NCBI RefSeq assembly: GCF_024713945.1
Contig: NC_134677.1
Span: 7,319,001 to 7,383,000 of the forward strand
Length of the DNA stretch: 64,000 nt
Direction of reading: 5' to 3'
From: Dermatophagoides farinae
Lineage: Eukaryota; Arthropoda; Arachnida; Sarcoptiformes; Pyroglyphidae
The position numbers and the translations under genes were made by a program. The notes below the pieces were generated by a model that saw only the letters and a list, made by a program, of their open reading frames with translations, searched no databases and was not told where the DNA came from. Position 1 is the first letter of the stretch. Every line of letters begins with the position of its first letter. Positions 26,584 to 39,623 of this stretch are shown here, in pieces.

Positions 26584-28433
26584 GTAAGAAAAAAAATGTG
26601 CAAAGAAAAAAAAGAAAGAAAAAGTTGCCAAATTTTTGATGATTTTTTCCATATTAATTTCAAATTCTGAACTTTTTTCTCGTTGTTGTTGTTGTTGTTG
26701 TTGAACCTTTCATATATGAAACATTTATATTACATTCGATGATTGCGTGATTTAATTTCAATCAAACTTTCATTGCCAGATGTTTTTCATATTCATTTTC
26801 CATTTTTTACCGTATGTTTTTTCATGAGTGATTATGATGATGATTGGATCATGATAATGTCATGTGTAAATTTCCATCTTTGTGTGTAAAATGTGTGTTT
26901 GATCCATCAAGATGAAGATGATGATGCAACAAGAAGCCATTCATTTGTTTTTTATCTAATCAGATGGTTTTTGAAAAGAAAATTGATTTTTTTTTAAATC
27001 ATATTTTCTTCTCCCATGTATTTTTTTTTTTTTTTTTTTTTGACATATCTCAATTGTCATGAACACTTGATCCAAATATGTACGATTGTTTCTGTCGGTT
27101 ATTATATTTTGTTTCTATGGGTTTATTGTTTGGTTTAAATGGTAATTAAAATCGAAAATCAAAGATTACATCAGATTAGATTAGATTCTTTAGTTGATAT
27201 TCAATCAATCAATCGATTTTTATTTTTGCTGTTCTATTTCGAGGTTATCATTATCAATTATCAACATTTTTTTTCCTTTTAAATGTTTATTTTTCCCATC
27301 ACAATAATTGTATATTGTTGTTACAATTTAAACAAGTTTGGAAAAATAGATCGCAAAAAAAAGGATTTTTATCATTTGATGATTTGGATTATAAATCCTA
27401 TGGTAAACACACACACACACAACCAGACACCCTTGAATATTATTTTATTATTTACAGAATTTCTCATACACACACACACAGTGTTGATGGTAAATAATAA
27501 TTATTTCTAATTAGTAACAATTTGCTCTGTGTGTGTGTGTGTATTAATATTATTATTGTTATCACCTCGGTGACCATTTCCGATTTATAGAATTTCATGT
27601 TTTTTTTTGTACTTTTACTTTATTACTATTATTATATGTATTGACAAATGCATATCGATCAATCAAATTCAAACGATGATAAATGATGCATAAACATTTG
27701 TCGGCATTAAAACTTTGAACCTCTTTTCATGTGTACGATTCTTTAAATGTCTTTGAACGTCATCACTATTGCATCACAACTTTTCCGGTTGTTTGTTTTT
27801 ATTATTTTTTATTTTTTTTTTTTTTTGGAGAGATTAATTTGCCTCTCAAAATGTTTTCATTTAACCATGTTATTGTATTTTTTGAGTTTAAGATTCTTTT
27901 TTCATGATGATGAATGATTATAATAGGATTCTTTTTTTTGTAAACGAATTTTTTGAAGGCCACACACACACATTTATATATTTCGATTATCCATCATTTT
28001 TTTTAACCAAAAATAAAGATAAATAGACAACCAGAAAATAAAAATCAAATGACAAATCATGACTTGAATGATGAAGTTGATGATGATGATGATGATGATG
28101 GATTAAATTACAGTAGAGAGAGAGAGACTGTGAAAGTTTTCCTTTACTGTCCATCAAAAAAAAAGTATTAATAATAATATAAAATAATAAACGGTTGTGC
28201 ACACGTAGTCAAACGATTTTTTTTCCTTCATTCTTCTTCTGGTTGATCAATTTGTTCAATCAATCAATTGATGATTATCATTATCATCATCATTTATATA
28301 TAGTAATAGTAATCATTGGTTTACAAAGTTAAAAAAAAAATATTGGTCTTTAATGATGATGAACTTTGGTAATGGCATCTTCGTTTTATATATTTTGCTT
28401 CAACATTGAAATTTTATTATTTTTTTTTTGCAG

Positions 28434-28511
28434 GCTAAAACATCAATTGAATCGCAGAAAAGAAAAGATCACTTTGATGTTGATGATGATGATGATGATT
28501 ATAAACACTAA
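28434..28511 (+). CDS. Candidate terminal exon for the 25936 exon
   Basis: A long pyrimidine tract and CAG acceptor (28431-28433) precede 25 codons and TAA, in phase 0 with the donor at 26583. The product is AKTSIESQKRKDHFD followed by aspartates and YKH. Joined to the exon at 25936 it would give a self-contained 241-residue Ser-rich protein. The open stretch is short and could be chance. Confidence 0.25.
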   Translation, partial: AKTSIESQKRKDHFDVDDDDDDYKH

Positions 28512-31500
28512 CTAATAATTTCTATCACGTTGTGGTAACCTGATCCAATCATGTCATCATCATTAATTTAGGATTTTGTTTCCACTTTTTGCAGTTAAAT
28601 TGAATTTAAACAATTGAATTTTTTTTTTGTGGATAGAAAATTATAATAGAATTCTTTCACATACACGGTACACGGTATAAGCTGCTACTTGAATTGATTG
28701 CCAATTGTTTGTTTGAATTATGTTATGTGTTATGTTGTGTCATAATTTTTTTTTCTTCATTGTTGTCTTTTCACTCATCAACACATTATTGTGGCTAAAT
28801 GAAATATGAAATATGAGATTTATATAATCCTTACAAAAAATTGAATTCATTCATCTACTTGTTCTGTTTGTTGAATGTCAGAAAAAAAAATTTTTTTGTG
28901 TGTGTGTGTGTACAAACAAAAACATTTACACAATGATGATGGTAGATTGGCTGAGAATATATATTGTATATGATGATTTTCTTGACATTCAAATTCATCT
29001 TCAATATGATTTGCCAAAAAAAAAAATCTTAGAATTGTAATGATTCTTTTCATTTTTAAACAATGCCTAAAGCAATAAATTAGATTCATACATTCTCAAT
29101 ATGGATAACAACAATTCTCATTGATGTTTTTTTTATTGATCTATTAATAATTTGAATCGATTAAAAGCAAATAATGATAATTATATCGTCAGATAGCCAT
29201 TATTATCTATCTATAATAATTGATGATGATCAATAACCAATCAACATTGAACCAATTGTAATGTTGTTCTATGGAAATCATTAACCAAAATGTTCATTTA
29301 GTTTGATCAAATAAAATCGGGCGTCATTTAAACATGAAATAATTATGGCTACCACCATCACACAAATCATTTTCACAGCCTTGTTTTTTATTATTATCTC
29401 ACAATGTTGAAATTAAGTCATTAATCCTCTTTTTGTTGTTAATATATATGAATGGATTTGATTTTGAATTTTTTCTTTTCTTTGAATGAGATTTGATTTC
29501 GATTTTTGAATAAAATTTTGATGACAATGATAGATTATGTTAAATTTTTTTTATCGATACCTATTTTCAACAAGACTCGTAATTAGCATTGGATTTGATA
29601 TATTCACAAAACTTCAAAATCATTCGATACGAAACGAAAAAAAACGATTGTCTATTTTAAAATCTATTTTCCACCTATTATCGATGATTTTTTTCCGTTC
29701 ATCATTTTTTTACTTTGAAATTTTTTTTAATGAATGATTTTTCATGTAAGAAGATTGATTTGATGATTGTAAACACAAAGATTGATGTTGAATTGAATTA
29801 TTTATACAGTTCGGGTTAGCCAAATCTTTCTTTGCTCAATGTGTTTTTTTTTTTAATCACAATCGATCAATTAAATAAGTCAGTAAACCAGTAGGACGTA
29901 ATGATTGTGTCAAGAGAGAAAGAGAGATGTTTTTCTCCACATGGTTTAATGTATTCAATAATATATGGAACAATCAATAGTCATCAGTTAGATGATGATG
30001 ATAAAATAGTGTCTTGGGTCTATCGTCTTATCACAATTGATCTTGTAATTGGTTCGTTGGTCTTTCCAGTTTTTTTTCCATTGTTGTTGATGATGACCAT
30101 AATGATGTTCTATTGGTAACCGATTCCTTGTTCAATACAATTTTGTTCCAATTTCTCTTTTTTTTTATTCAATTTGATTATTTATTCGTAAATAATGATG
30201 ATGATGATGATAACAATTTATTTGTATTATTCATCTACGCTTTATTTGATTTTCTTTCGATGATGCTTTTTTTTCCTCTCATTTGATTCATTGTATCATC
30301 CGAAAAGAAAAAAAAATGAACCATTGTTAATTGATTCAACATCCTTCCGTCACTAATTCATTCTGGCCTTTTTTTCCAATTCATTCATTGCTCTATTGTG
30401 TTTGAGAAAATGAAATTGTTCTTTTTTTTATGAATTTATTTGTATCATCCAGAAAAAAAAATCCACAATTGTATTCATAAAAATTGGATAAATTGAATCG
30501 AATAATAATTTGAATCCAAATGTCTAGATCCTATTCTCATATTTTGGATATCATTTGTTCTTCTGATTGAGCGTTTTTTTTTCTGTTTTGAGATTGATAA
30601 TTTGAATGGAATCATCATCATCATCATCATCATTTTTTTTCTGTAAATGATAAATGAGTCTTGCTCATTTGGATGATTAAAGTTGATTTGAACTTTAAGC
30701 CATGACTTCCTTGAACTTTTTTTTCTCATTCTTATTTTATCTTGATTCTTGAATCGATTAAAAGTTTTTTTTGTCATATTTTTCCTTGATCTAATCATTT
30801 TTTTAGTATATCATGTTCTTTTTGTTGTTGTTGTTGTTGTTAGGGCTGAATGATTTCCTAAAAATTCTAGGTCATAATGAACACGATTTCTTTCGATTTT
30901 GTTAACAAGTATGTTTGGTTGGTGTGTGTGTTTATATGTTTGTTGTTGTTTCATAATGTATGTTTGTTTCGTTTCTTTTTTTTTGTTGAAGATCTTAGTT
31001 CTTGAAAATTGACTTTGCTACTAATTCAATTTGTCATGGCCACCAATGATGATTTGTGGTTTTTATGTGTGTGTGTGTGTGTTTGCTATGTATATACCTT
31101 ATGTTATTATTTTTTTTCTGTTTTCTCGAAACCAATATATGTCATTTATAGAATCACAAACAAATATAAAGTTATACGGATTAACAAGGTAAAGTACACT
31201 GATGGTAAAAAAAAAACAACAACAAATGCCCCACTGTATAAGTAGAGCAAAAATTTCTTTACTTGTTGTATGTGCATTTATTATATGGACCAAATATGGA
31301 CATATTAAATATTTTATGCAATATCATGGTGAGTGTGTGTGTGTGTGTTGTTTTTCGTATACCGAATTGGGCATATTGCACATTTGTTAACTGTTTTTTT
31401 TTCTCTGTTGTTGATATTTGACAATCACTGTAATTTTTTTCTATATATATATATTGCGAAATATTTCAAAGTTAAATGTTATTTCCAATACAAACACATA

Positions 31501-34500
31501 TAATTAATATAATTTACAGCTAATTATTTTATATGTGTGATCAAATAAAATGATCCAGAAAAAATTACAAGAAAACAATATATGTGTTAGTGTTGTTGTT
31601 TAGATAAGTGAGGATCAGGACAAACAACAACTTCAATTGAACTTTCGAACAAATTGTACTTGTGTTGTTCAAGTTTTATTTCTATTTGACCAATATTGAT
31701 CCATCATCATCATCTAGCTCGAAGAAATTTTGTGTGTGTGTCTTGTTTGATGAATGTCTATAATAGAACAATGTTGTCTTGTTTTGTGGACAAAATAAAA
31801 AAAAAAAAAAAAGTTTTTCTCATTCATTGTATTTATTCAATGATCGAATCAATCGATCGCGACATACATTTGATTGATTGATTCGATTCAAACATTATCT
31901 ATCTTGTAATTTATCATACGAATGAAAAAAAAAATTCAATCATGGCCTTTTTTTCTGAAATCAATTGTCATTATACTACTTTTACTACCAATAATTTTCA
32001 ACAATTTCCGTTGATGACAAGTTATTTGACAACAACAACAACAACATTGAAATCATGAAAATAAAAAAATTCATTTCAACTCAGCTGTATCATGTTGTTG
32101 TTGTTGTTGTTGTCTTAAATGATTATCATTACATTTTTTTTCTTTAATTTTAATGATAATAAACAACAGCAATTGTCGTCATCATTTTTTCATGAAACAA
32201 TGAAAAAGGAGAGCAAAAAGAAAAGAGAAAAACTTAAAACAAACACATGAAAAAAAAAATTTTAGATGATGATGGGTTTCATATATTTTCAACAACAACA
32301 ACTAAAAACATATTTTACCACCAAACTCAAATACAATTCGGCGACAACAGCCACAAACACACACACACTAAAATTAGCTTCTTTTGCTAATTTTTTCTTC
32401 TTTTTTTTCATCACATTGTATTGAATCCATTGTCAGGATGATAATGATGATGATGATGATAAAAATACAAGTTGATTAGACATTTGTTCGTTGTTTAAAA
32501 TAACTTTTTCTTTTTTTTTAAAGATTTTTTTTCCAAGAATGAGAATTGAATTGAATTTGATTGAATTTTAAAAAGTCAAACATTTTTTTTTGTCAAAATG
32601 ACATGAAATTGTATTTTGATGAATTTCAATGAATCAATGATTTGGTGGTGATTATTATTATACATATAGAAATAGAAAATAATGAACTCGATTTGGATGA
32701 TTGGACATTATATACATTGATACTAACCTTTGTGGATGATGATGATGATGACTCCATCCATTCATCCATCCATCCATCAATCCATAATAAGAATTGGTTA
32801 TAGTGAAACAATTGAAATGAAAAAAAAATAAATTTTTAAATTCAATTTTGAAATAAAACAACAACAACAACAAAAAAAATTTTACCCATCAACATTCAAA
32901 TATCGGCCTTAATATTTCAAGAATAATGATGATAAACCAGAGAGCAAAAGTCCGATAAAAGAAATTGCATTCAAAAATGATCGGAAATTTTCTATTTTCA
33001 AAAAAAAAATTGTACTTTATGTATAATGTGTTGACAAATACAGTGATTAAAACAATGACATTGTTGTTGTTGTTGTTGTTAAGAGAAAAAAAATGTCATT
33101 TCCGAAATGGATCAAATTTCAAAACAAAAAACACACACACACACACACATACACACGCATACGCACAATCATATAGTACCCCGTAGTAATTGGATTCCAT
33201 TGTTTTATTGAAATTAAACATTCATTTCATACCATCATCATTGATTTACTTACATTTGACATGCCATTCGTTATATGTCATTGCATCTATCGGCGACAAC
33301 GACCACGAAGAAACAATCTTCAATGTCATAGTCGGCAAAATTTTAATATCAAAGTTTGTTCAGTTTTTTTTTTACTCTCCTGTTTATACTTTTCTATCTA
33401 TGAACTTTTATTATTATTTCTTTTCATGTTCTTATCATTCATTCATTCATTCATTGAAATGTCAAACACGTGGCCTCTGGATTTCTTGACACATTTTATT
33501 GCCTGCAAAATAATATAACATAACATAAATTTACATTATTAGATCAGAGAATGTTTGCTGTTCTGTTGCCTGTTTTCTGTATTTTTATTTTTTTTTTTTT
33601 GACTTTCAAATGTTTGAATTGAATTGTTGACCATCTGGGTCTTTTCATGACTACGACAATTCTTCGATTCGTTTATTTTATCACGCTTTCGGTGGTTTTT
33701 TTTCTTTTTTTCCTTTCATTCTTTTTTTTGGTGGTTATATTTACATTGTATTATTGGCATCTGTAACCACCTTCTTTCATCTATCGTTCGTTTTGTGTTG
33801 GTTGGTGGTCAAAATGGTCATTCGACTTTTTTTTTACATTTATCAATTGATCTGTATAGATAGATTCTAGTGAATTTTTTTTTTCGTTTTGTTTTCGATG
33901 ATTGCCAGAAATGTTGATGACGGTGATGGTGAATAACATTTCAGAAAAAAAATCTCATTTTTAGTTGCTGAAAATTTCCAGCCACCAATCAAGTGGATGA
34001 AATATGAAAACAGAAAAAACAATATAAAATGGTAGCCTATTTTCTGTTCAGATTCACAATTGTGATGAAACCGGTGACCGACCATTGGCTATATTGGATT
34101 TTTTTTTCTTTACTTTATTTGTGGTATGTTGGCTGGTAGTCTTGGTTTCATCAACTTGAATGAATTCGATCACGCTATATGAATTTTAATGAATGAATGA
34201 AATTTCTAGTTTTTTTTCCTCACAAAAACAATCATAATGACGTTGGTCATTCAATAAAACAAAAAAGAATGGAATTTCACCTTCACCTGTCCGTTTTGTT
34301 GTCCTTGTTGTTGTTGTTGTTGTTGATTGTTGCATAACGAAATGTTTGAAGGAAATATTGATTTATCAATAAATTTCCTTTTTAATTTTATGACATTTGT
34401 CAAATCATTGGGAATATTTAATTTGGGTAAAATTGTTGCTAATCAATATAATTTTGAACATTTTGTATCAATTGTTTTATTCCAAATTCTAATAATAATA

Positions 34501-35016
34501 ATAATAATAATAATTTATCGATAACGTTTCTATTTAATGTCATTATCAACATCATCATCATGATGATCTTTCACGCCTCCGATATATTCATAATATATAT
34601 ATGATAATTTGATTGTCCAATTATCAAAATATCTCATCATTTGTATAATACATAGACACACAAATGCCACCACCACCACCACCACAATATTTCGTGGGCA
34701 GTAATCATAATATAAAAATCAATCTTTTTTGGATTATTATTATTACATACAATATATAAGTATAGCAACAGACAACAACTTTGATGGATACACACATACA
34801 CACAAATCTAGTCGTCTTCCTTGGCTTTGTCGACTTTATTTTTCTTGTTTTGGCGGTTGCAACATAAATTTTGTTTTTCTTCTTTTTCTTTTTTTTTTCT
34901 TCGCTCTTATTATGGCTTCTGCAACATTTATTATGATATCCTTTCGTATTTACAAACGAAATGAAGCACATGTACAATTCATCTCAAAAAAATAAATCGT
35001 CGTCAGTCAAGTTTGA

Positions 35017-35037
35017 GCAGCCGTAACGTTACGCTGC
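35017..35037. repeat. Imperfect palindrome with CpG-rich core
   Basis: The core CGTAACGTTACG (35022-35033) is a perfect 12-base palindrome, flanked by GCAG and CTGC arms with one unpaired base. CpG-containing palindromes are rare in this AT-rich background. Function unknown. Confidence 0.6.
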
Positions 35038-36444
35038 CATCATCATCATTATCATCATCGGCCATTTCATTCAACGATTCAAACGAGAAAGCCAAAAAAT
35101 AAAAAAAAAAAAAATTCGTTGCATTTTCTTTCTTTCTTTCGTTATCATTTGTTCCATTTTCTAGTTTGATTGTAAAAATCATTCAATTCGTTTTGATTTT
35201 TATGATGATGATGATGATCCATTTTGAAAGTTTATCATTATCCCATTTGTGATGAAAAACATCAAATGTGTGACAATAATAATAAATTCAATGTTTTTAT
35301 TTCATTTTTTATTTTCATCACACAAAATTCGATAAATGATCAAATTTCTTTCCATCATCATCATCATCATCATCATATTTTATAATATATAATTTGTGTT
35401 GATTTTATTTACTTGAAGATTCGAGGACATTTATGTGTTTTTGTGTGTAGAAAAAAAAATCAAGCAATAATTAAACAACAACAACAACATCAACTTGTTC
35501 ATCTAAAATATTTTGATTTTTGGAAGAGAAAAAAAAGTCACCTTGGGTTTTGTTTTCATTTCTGGTATATTCATAGTTAGTAGTATGGTATGACTGGGAT
35601 GATGATGATGATGATAATGAAATGAAAAATCCCTGCCAAAATTTATCTTTTTAACTTTGAAAAGTGAAATTTTCTGGAAAAAAAACTTTGTTTGTGTGTG
35701 TGTGTTTTTCATCCATTTTCAAATCATTCAATCAATATATTGTCAATTGATTATTGACTATGAAATACTACTGCTGCTACTACTACCACTTCTATGAATT
35801 TCAATAAACAGGAAGATAGGAACTTTTTTTTTCTCATTCATTTCATTTCGTTTTGTTATCATTTCCTTTTTTGTTTGTTTGTGTTTTTCATTACCAAATA
35901 ATATATTATGATCAAAAAAAGAAGAAAAAAAATTGCCACCAGTTTGAAGCTAAAATGTCATTTTCAGAAAAAAAAAATTTTGAATTTTTTTTTGTCATTT
36001 ACAATCAATTAATATATCAGTGCCATTATTGTTTTGTTTTTTTTTGTTTTGCATTATTGATTGATTTCATCATCATTATTATTATTCTAATTAATAGCGC
36101 ACCATTTTTGTATGATTATAATATAATCATTTGATGTGTGATTTAAATCTTGTGATATCTCATATGTCAATTGAATATTATCATTATCATATGCTAAAAA
36201 CCCACAGATAGACACATCAGTATCATCAAACGTGGTAATATAAAAAAATTCTTTTGTCGTCAATCCTTCTTTCGGTGGGACAAGTAGGAAAAAGACTTGT
36301 CGTTGTTATTGTTGTTGTTGATGATTATTATCTTCAATTATATTTGCTACACTCAACATCAGATGGTTTTATAATTTTTTTTTGTCTACTAAAAAGTTGA
36401 TTCTTTAAATGACACACAATTATTGATCATCATCATCATCATCA

Positions 36445-36933
36445 ATGTTGTTGATACAAAAAATGCTTCAAATGTTTGAATTTTGGACATTTAATATTAA
36501 TAAATTTAAATTGGGCCTTAGCCCATCTACAACTAATGCTAATAGTGGTGGTTCAACATCATCATCATCGCCAACTCCATTGCCGTCTTCGGCAGTGTCG
36601 GTGGTGATATCGTCATCATCATCATCATCACCGAACACTAATATACCAGGTCAACTGAATCTCAAACATAATCATAATCATAATAATAATAATTGTATAA
36701 AACATCCAAAACATTCGCCTAGTCCTACAATAATAACGAATAATAATAAAATTGATGATGAGACAATAATAATTCGGTCAAAATCACAGCAGCTTCGTCC
36801 ATCATCATCATCAACATCGACAACATCATCAAAATCATCATCATCGTCGTTGATTCTAGCTGATACAAATACAACGACTATCCATAATAATAATAATAAT
36901 AATAAATCGATGATAAAATGTTTATCACAAAAT
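36445..36933 (+). CDS. Ser/Asn-rich open exon, second possible alternative first exon of the NDR kinase
   Basis: ATG 36445 opens 163 codons ending at a consensus donor (AAT then gtgagt at 36934) in phase 0, matching the phase-0 acceptor at 42499. The product starts MLLIQKMLQMFEFWTFNINK, then has serine, HNHNHNNNN and SSSSTSTTSSKSSSSS runs and ends MIKCLSQN. Its start (MLLxxKM) and end (CLS-N) echo the exon at 25936 (MLLAFKM and CLSNNH), hinting at a duplicated first exon. No closer downstream partner exon was found, so the kinase is the likeliest partner. Composition is repeat-driven, so coding status is uncertain. Confidence 0.4.
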
Positions 36934-39578
36934 GTGAGTAGTTGAGTAAACAGTGTGTTTGTATGTGTGTGTGATAATCATAACAAAAATTGGATTCAAA
37001 TAATCCATATATATGATTCAAGAGAATTGTCTCGAAAAACAATGTCTTGGACGTTATCATATTTTTTTCTCATAATTTACTGTGTGTGTGTGTGTGTGTT
37101 TGATGTCATTTTGATTTTTTTATTTTAATCTTTTTTTTCATCTGCAATTTTTATTTGTGTATATAAAATACAAGGACAATTTTCTTAAATAAATACAACA
37201 TCCCAGGTCAATTGCTTTTTTTTTGCATTCTCCGATTATCATCATAATAATCATCGTCACCTAAGTCGGACAATCATTATCTATAAATGTCATCATTTGA
37301 GTGTGTTTTTTTAATCATTCAAAATTATTTCATTTCCTTTTTTCCTTTACTTTATACAATGGACAATGGTATGAAAATTGACGACAATTGTTGGCAACAA
37401 TTCAGCTCATCATCATACGACACATTCTCATGATGAATATATACATTATTTAATTTTAAATGTTAATCTGGGCAAATATCCAGCATTCATTATCGTCAAG
37501 AATTAAACATCCAAAATTAGATACAAACACACAACCGTACAGGCATAAAATTCATGTGAACAAAAAAAAAAAATTCATTTCATATGTTCGATGCCCTTGG
37601 TGTCTGATTTTTTTTCTGATCTTCATAATATATCCTACAAAAAAAAAATCTTAAATCTTATTATCATCACCGGTGGCCATGGTTGTTTGTCTGTTTATTT
37701 GATGTGTTGTACATGTGATGAGATAATAATTCTTTAAAACTTGAAATCATTCAACACTCGTGAGAAATAGAATGACATGACAATGGAATGTTAGCGAAAC
37801 AAAAAAAAAACTGAAATGAACTGAACTGTTGATAGCAATTCTCCTGTACCGCCTTTTTTGTATTACAATAATCATGACGCCGATTTTGATTTAATGATCA
37901 TTGATGATATAATGATTTAAATGGATGTTTTATTCATCCATTTAGGTCACAAGTGTATATATATGATTATATTTGGTGGTGAATCGTAATAAATGGACTA
38001 AAATATCCTAGACCTGTCTTTCTAATCATCATTCCAGTTTATGTGTGTTTGTGTGATCGATGAATGTATGGTAATTCCTTAACTAGATTTTTGTTCAATT
38101 TATAAAAATCTAAACATGTGAAATGTTTCGATTTCCTTGTATATTATTTAGATTTGGATCATATAAACGAAAAAAAAATCCAACTATATTTGATTTTGTT
38201 GATTTGGTTTCTAAATGAATGAATCAATGTATGATGATGATGATGATTGATCCATACTGCCTACAGTAAATTTTTTTTTCACTTTGATGATAGAATTTTT
38301 GTTTATTTATGTTTTGTTGTTGTTGTTGTTGTTGTTTTTTGCTGTGAAAATCCATATTTTTTTCTTCGTTTTTGTTGGTTTTTCTTTTCTCGTTGAAATA
38401 TGATGATGGCACATCCTCATATCAATTCAAAAAATGTGTACTTTATCCTCGTCAATTTAGTTGTATATTTATTATATAGATGATAATTTGCTTGGTATTT
38501 TTTTTGGGCCAAATTGTCGAAATTCACTTGTATGTGTGTATTCGATTTCAGGATAATCTTTATTGGATGTTTATGTGTGTGTGTGTGTTTTTTTTTATTT
38601 CCTTTTTATTCGTACTTTTTATAAATAAATAAATAAATCAAAAATTGTACGTTATAAAAATATCGGGAAGTATTTTGAATGGATAGAAATCTGAAAATTT
38701 CCAATTTAATGTTTGTATTCAATTTCCAATTCCCGATGGAGAACTATTCCGGTATTACACTAACTCATACAAAAATCGTTGCCATTAATTATGGGAACAG
38801 ATACATATATATTCTTCATGTATTCAAAACAGAAATTCAAACAATTCATTCAAAAATATTCATCTAATCTATCTATATAGACAGGGTTTGGTTTTTTATA
38901 TAAAGGTATATGTCATGTATACCATCAACAACATCAATGATATCGAAAACAGAACAAACAAACAAACAAACAAAAAAGATTCACATATGATACAACGGGA
39001 ATTGACCTCAATTTCTTTTTTTTTCTCGGCTTATTATTATTGATATATGATTATTGTACAAATGTAGAACGCACACACATATTCATTGAATTAGAATTAT
39101 ATTCACTCAAGAATATGAATGCCTAACTTTTTTTTTGGTGTTGAAAAAATAAACGGACAAAGTTTGAAACAAAACAAAGCTCAAAAATCAACTTGTATGT
39201 GTAATGATAATAATAATAATGGTTATTATATAATTTACGATCATGACGGGCGTTATCGTCATTGGTGAGTGTGATCGTTGATGTTGGTTATCAAATGTTA
39301 TTTAGATTATATCTCATGGTTCCTAGATTACATTACATTTTTTGTATATCTGTGTGTGTGTGTATGTGTTTTGGTTGTCATAATTTCTTTCATTTTCTTA
39401 TTTTTTTTGAATATTTTTTTTTTGTCCTCATCATCATCAATAATACGAATCTCAACATCGTGACTTGAACATTATAACAAAACATACTCACACATGAAGT
39501 TGGATTTTTTTTTCTAATTTTTTTTTTTTTGGAACAATACCACCAGGTTTATTTTCTTCAAGTTCTGGTATGAATGTT

Positions 39579-39623
<45 letters not shown>

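Larger units (their letters stand above)
26671..36444. other. Low-complexity non-coding region, probably intronic
   Basis: Apart from the candidate terminal exon at 28434-28511 I see no coding exon. Dense TTG/CAA, ATG/CAT, TG/CA and poly-T runs. A 20-base imperfect palindrome lies at 35017-35037. If the exon at 25936 belongs to the kinase gene, this is part of a 16-kb intron. Confidence 0.55.

Noticed and set aside
33190-33518. Two overlapping plus-strand frames of 85-99 codons
   Set aside because: Low-information, T-rich sequence without splice sites or domain; overlapping frames of similar length suggest chance.
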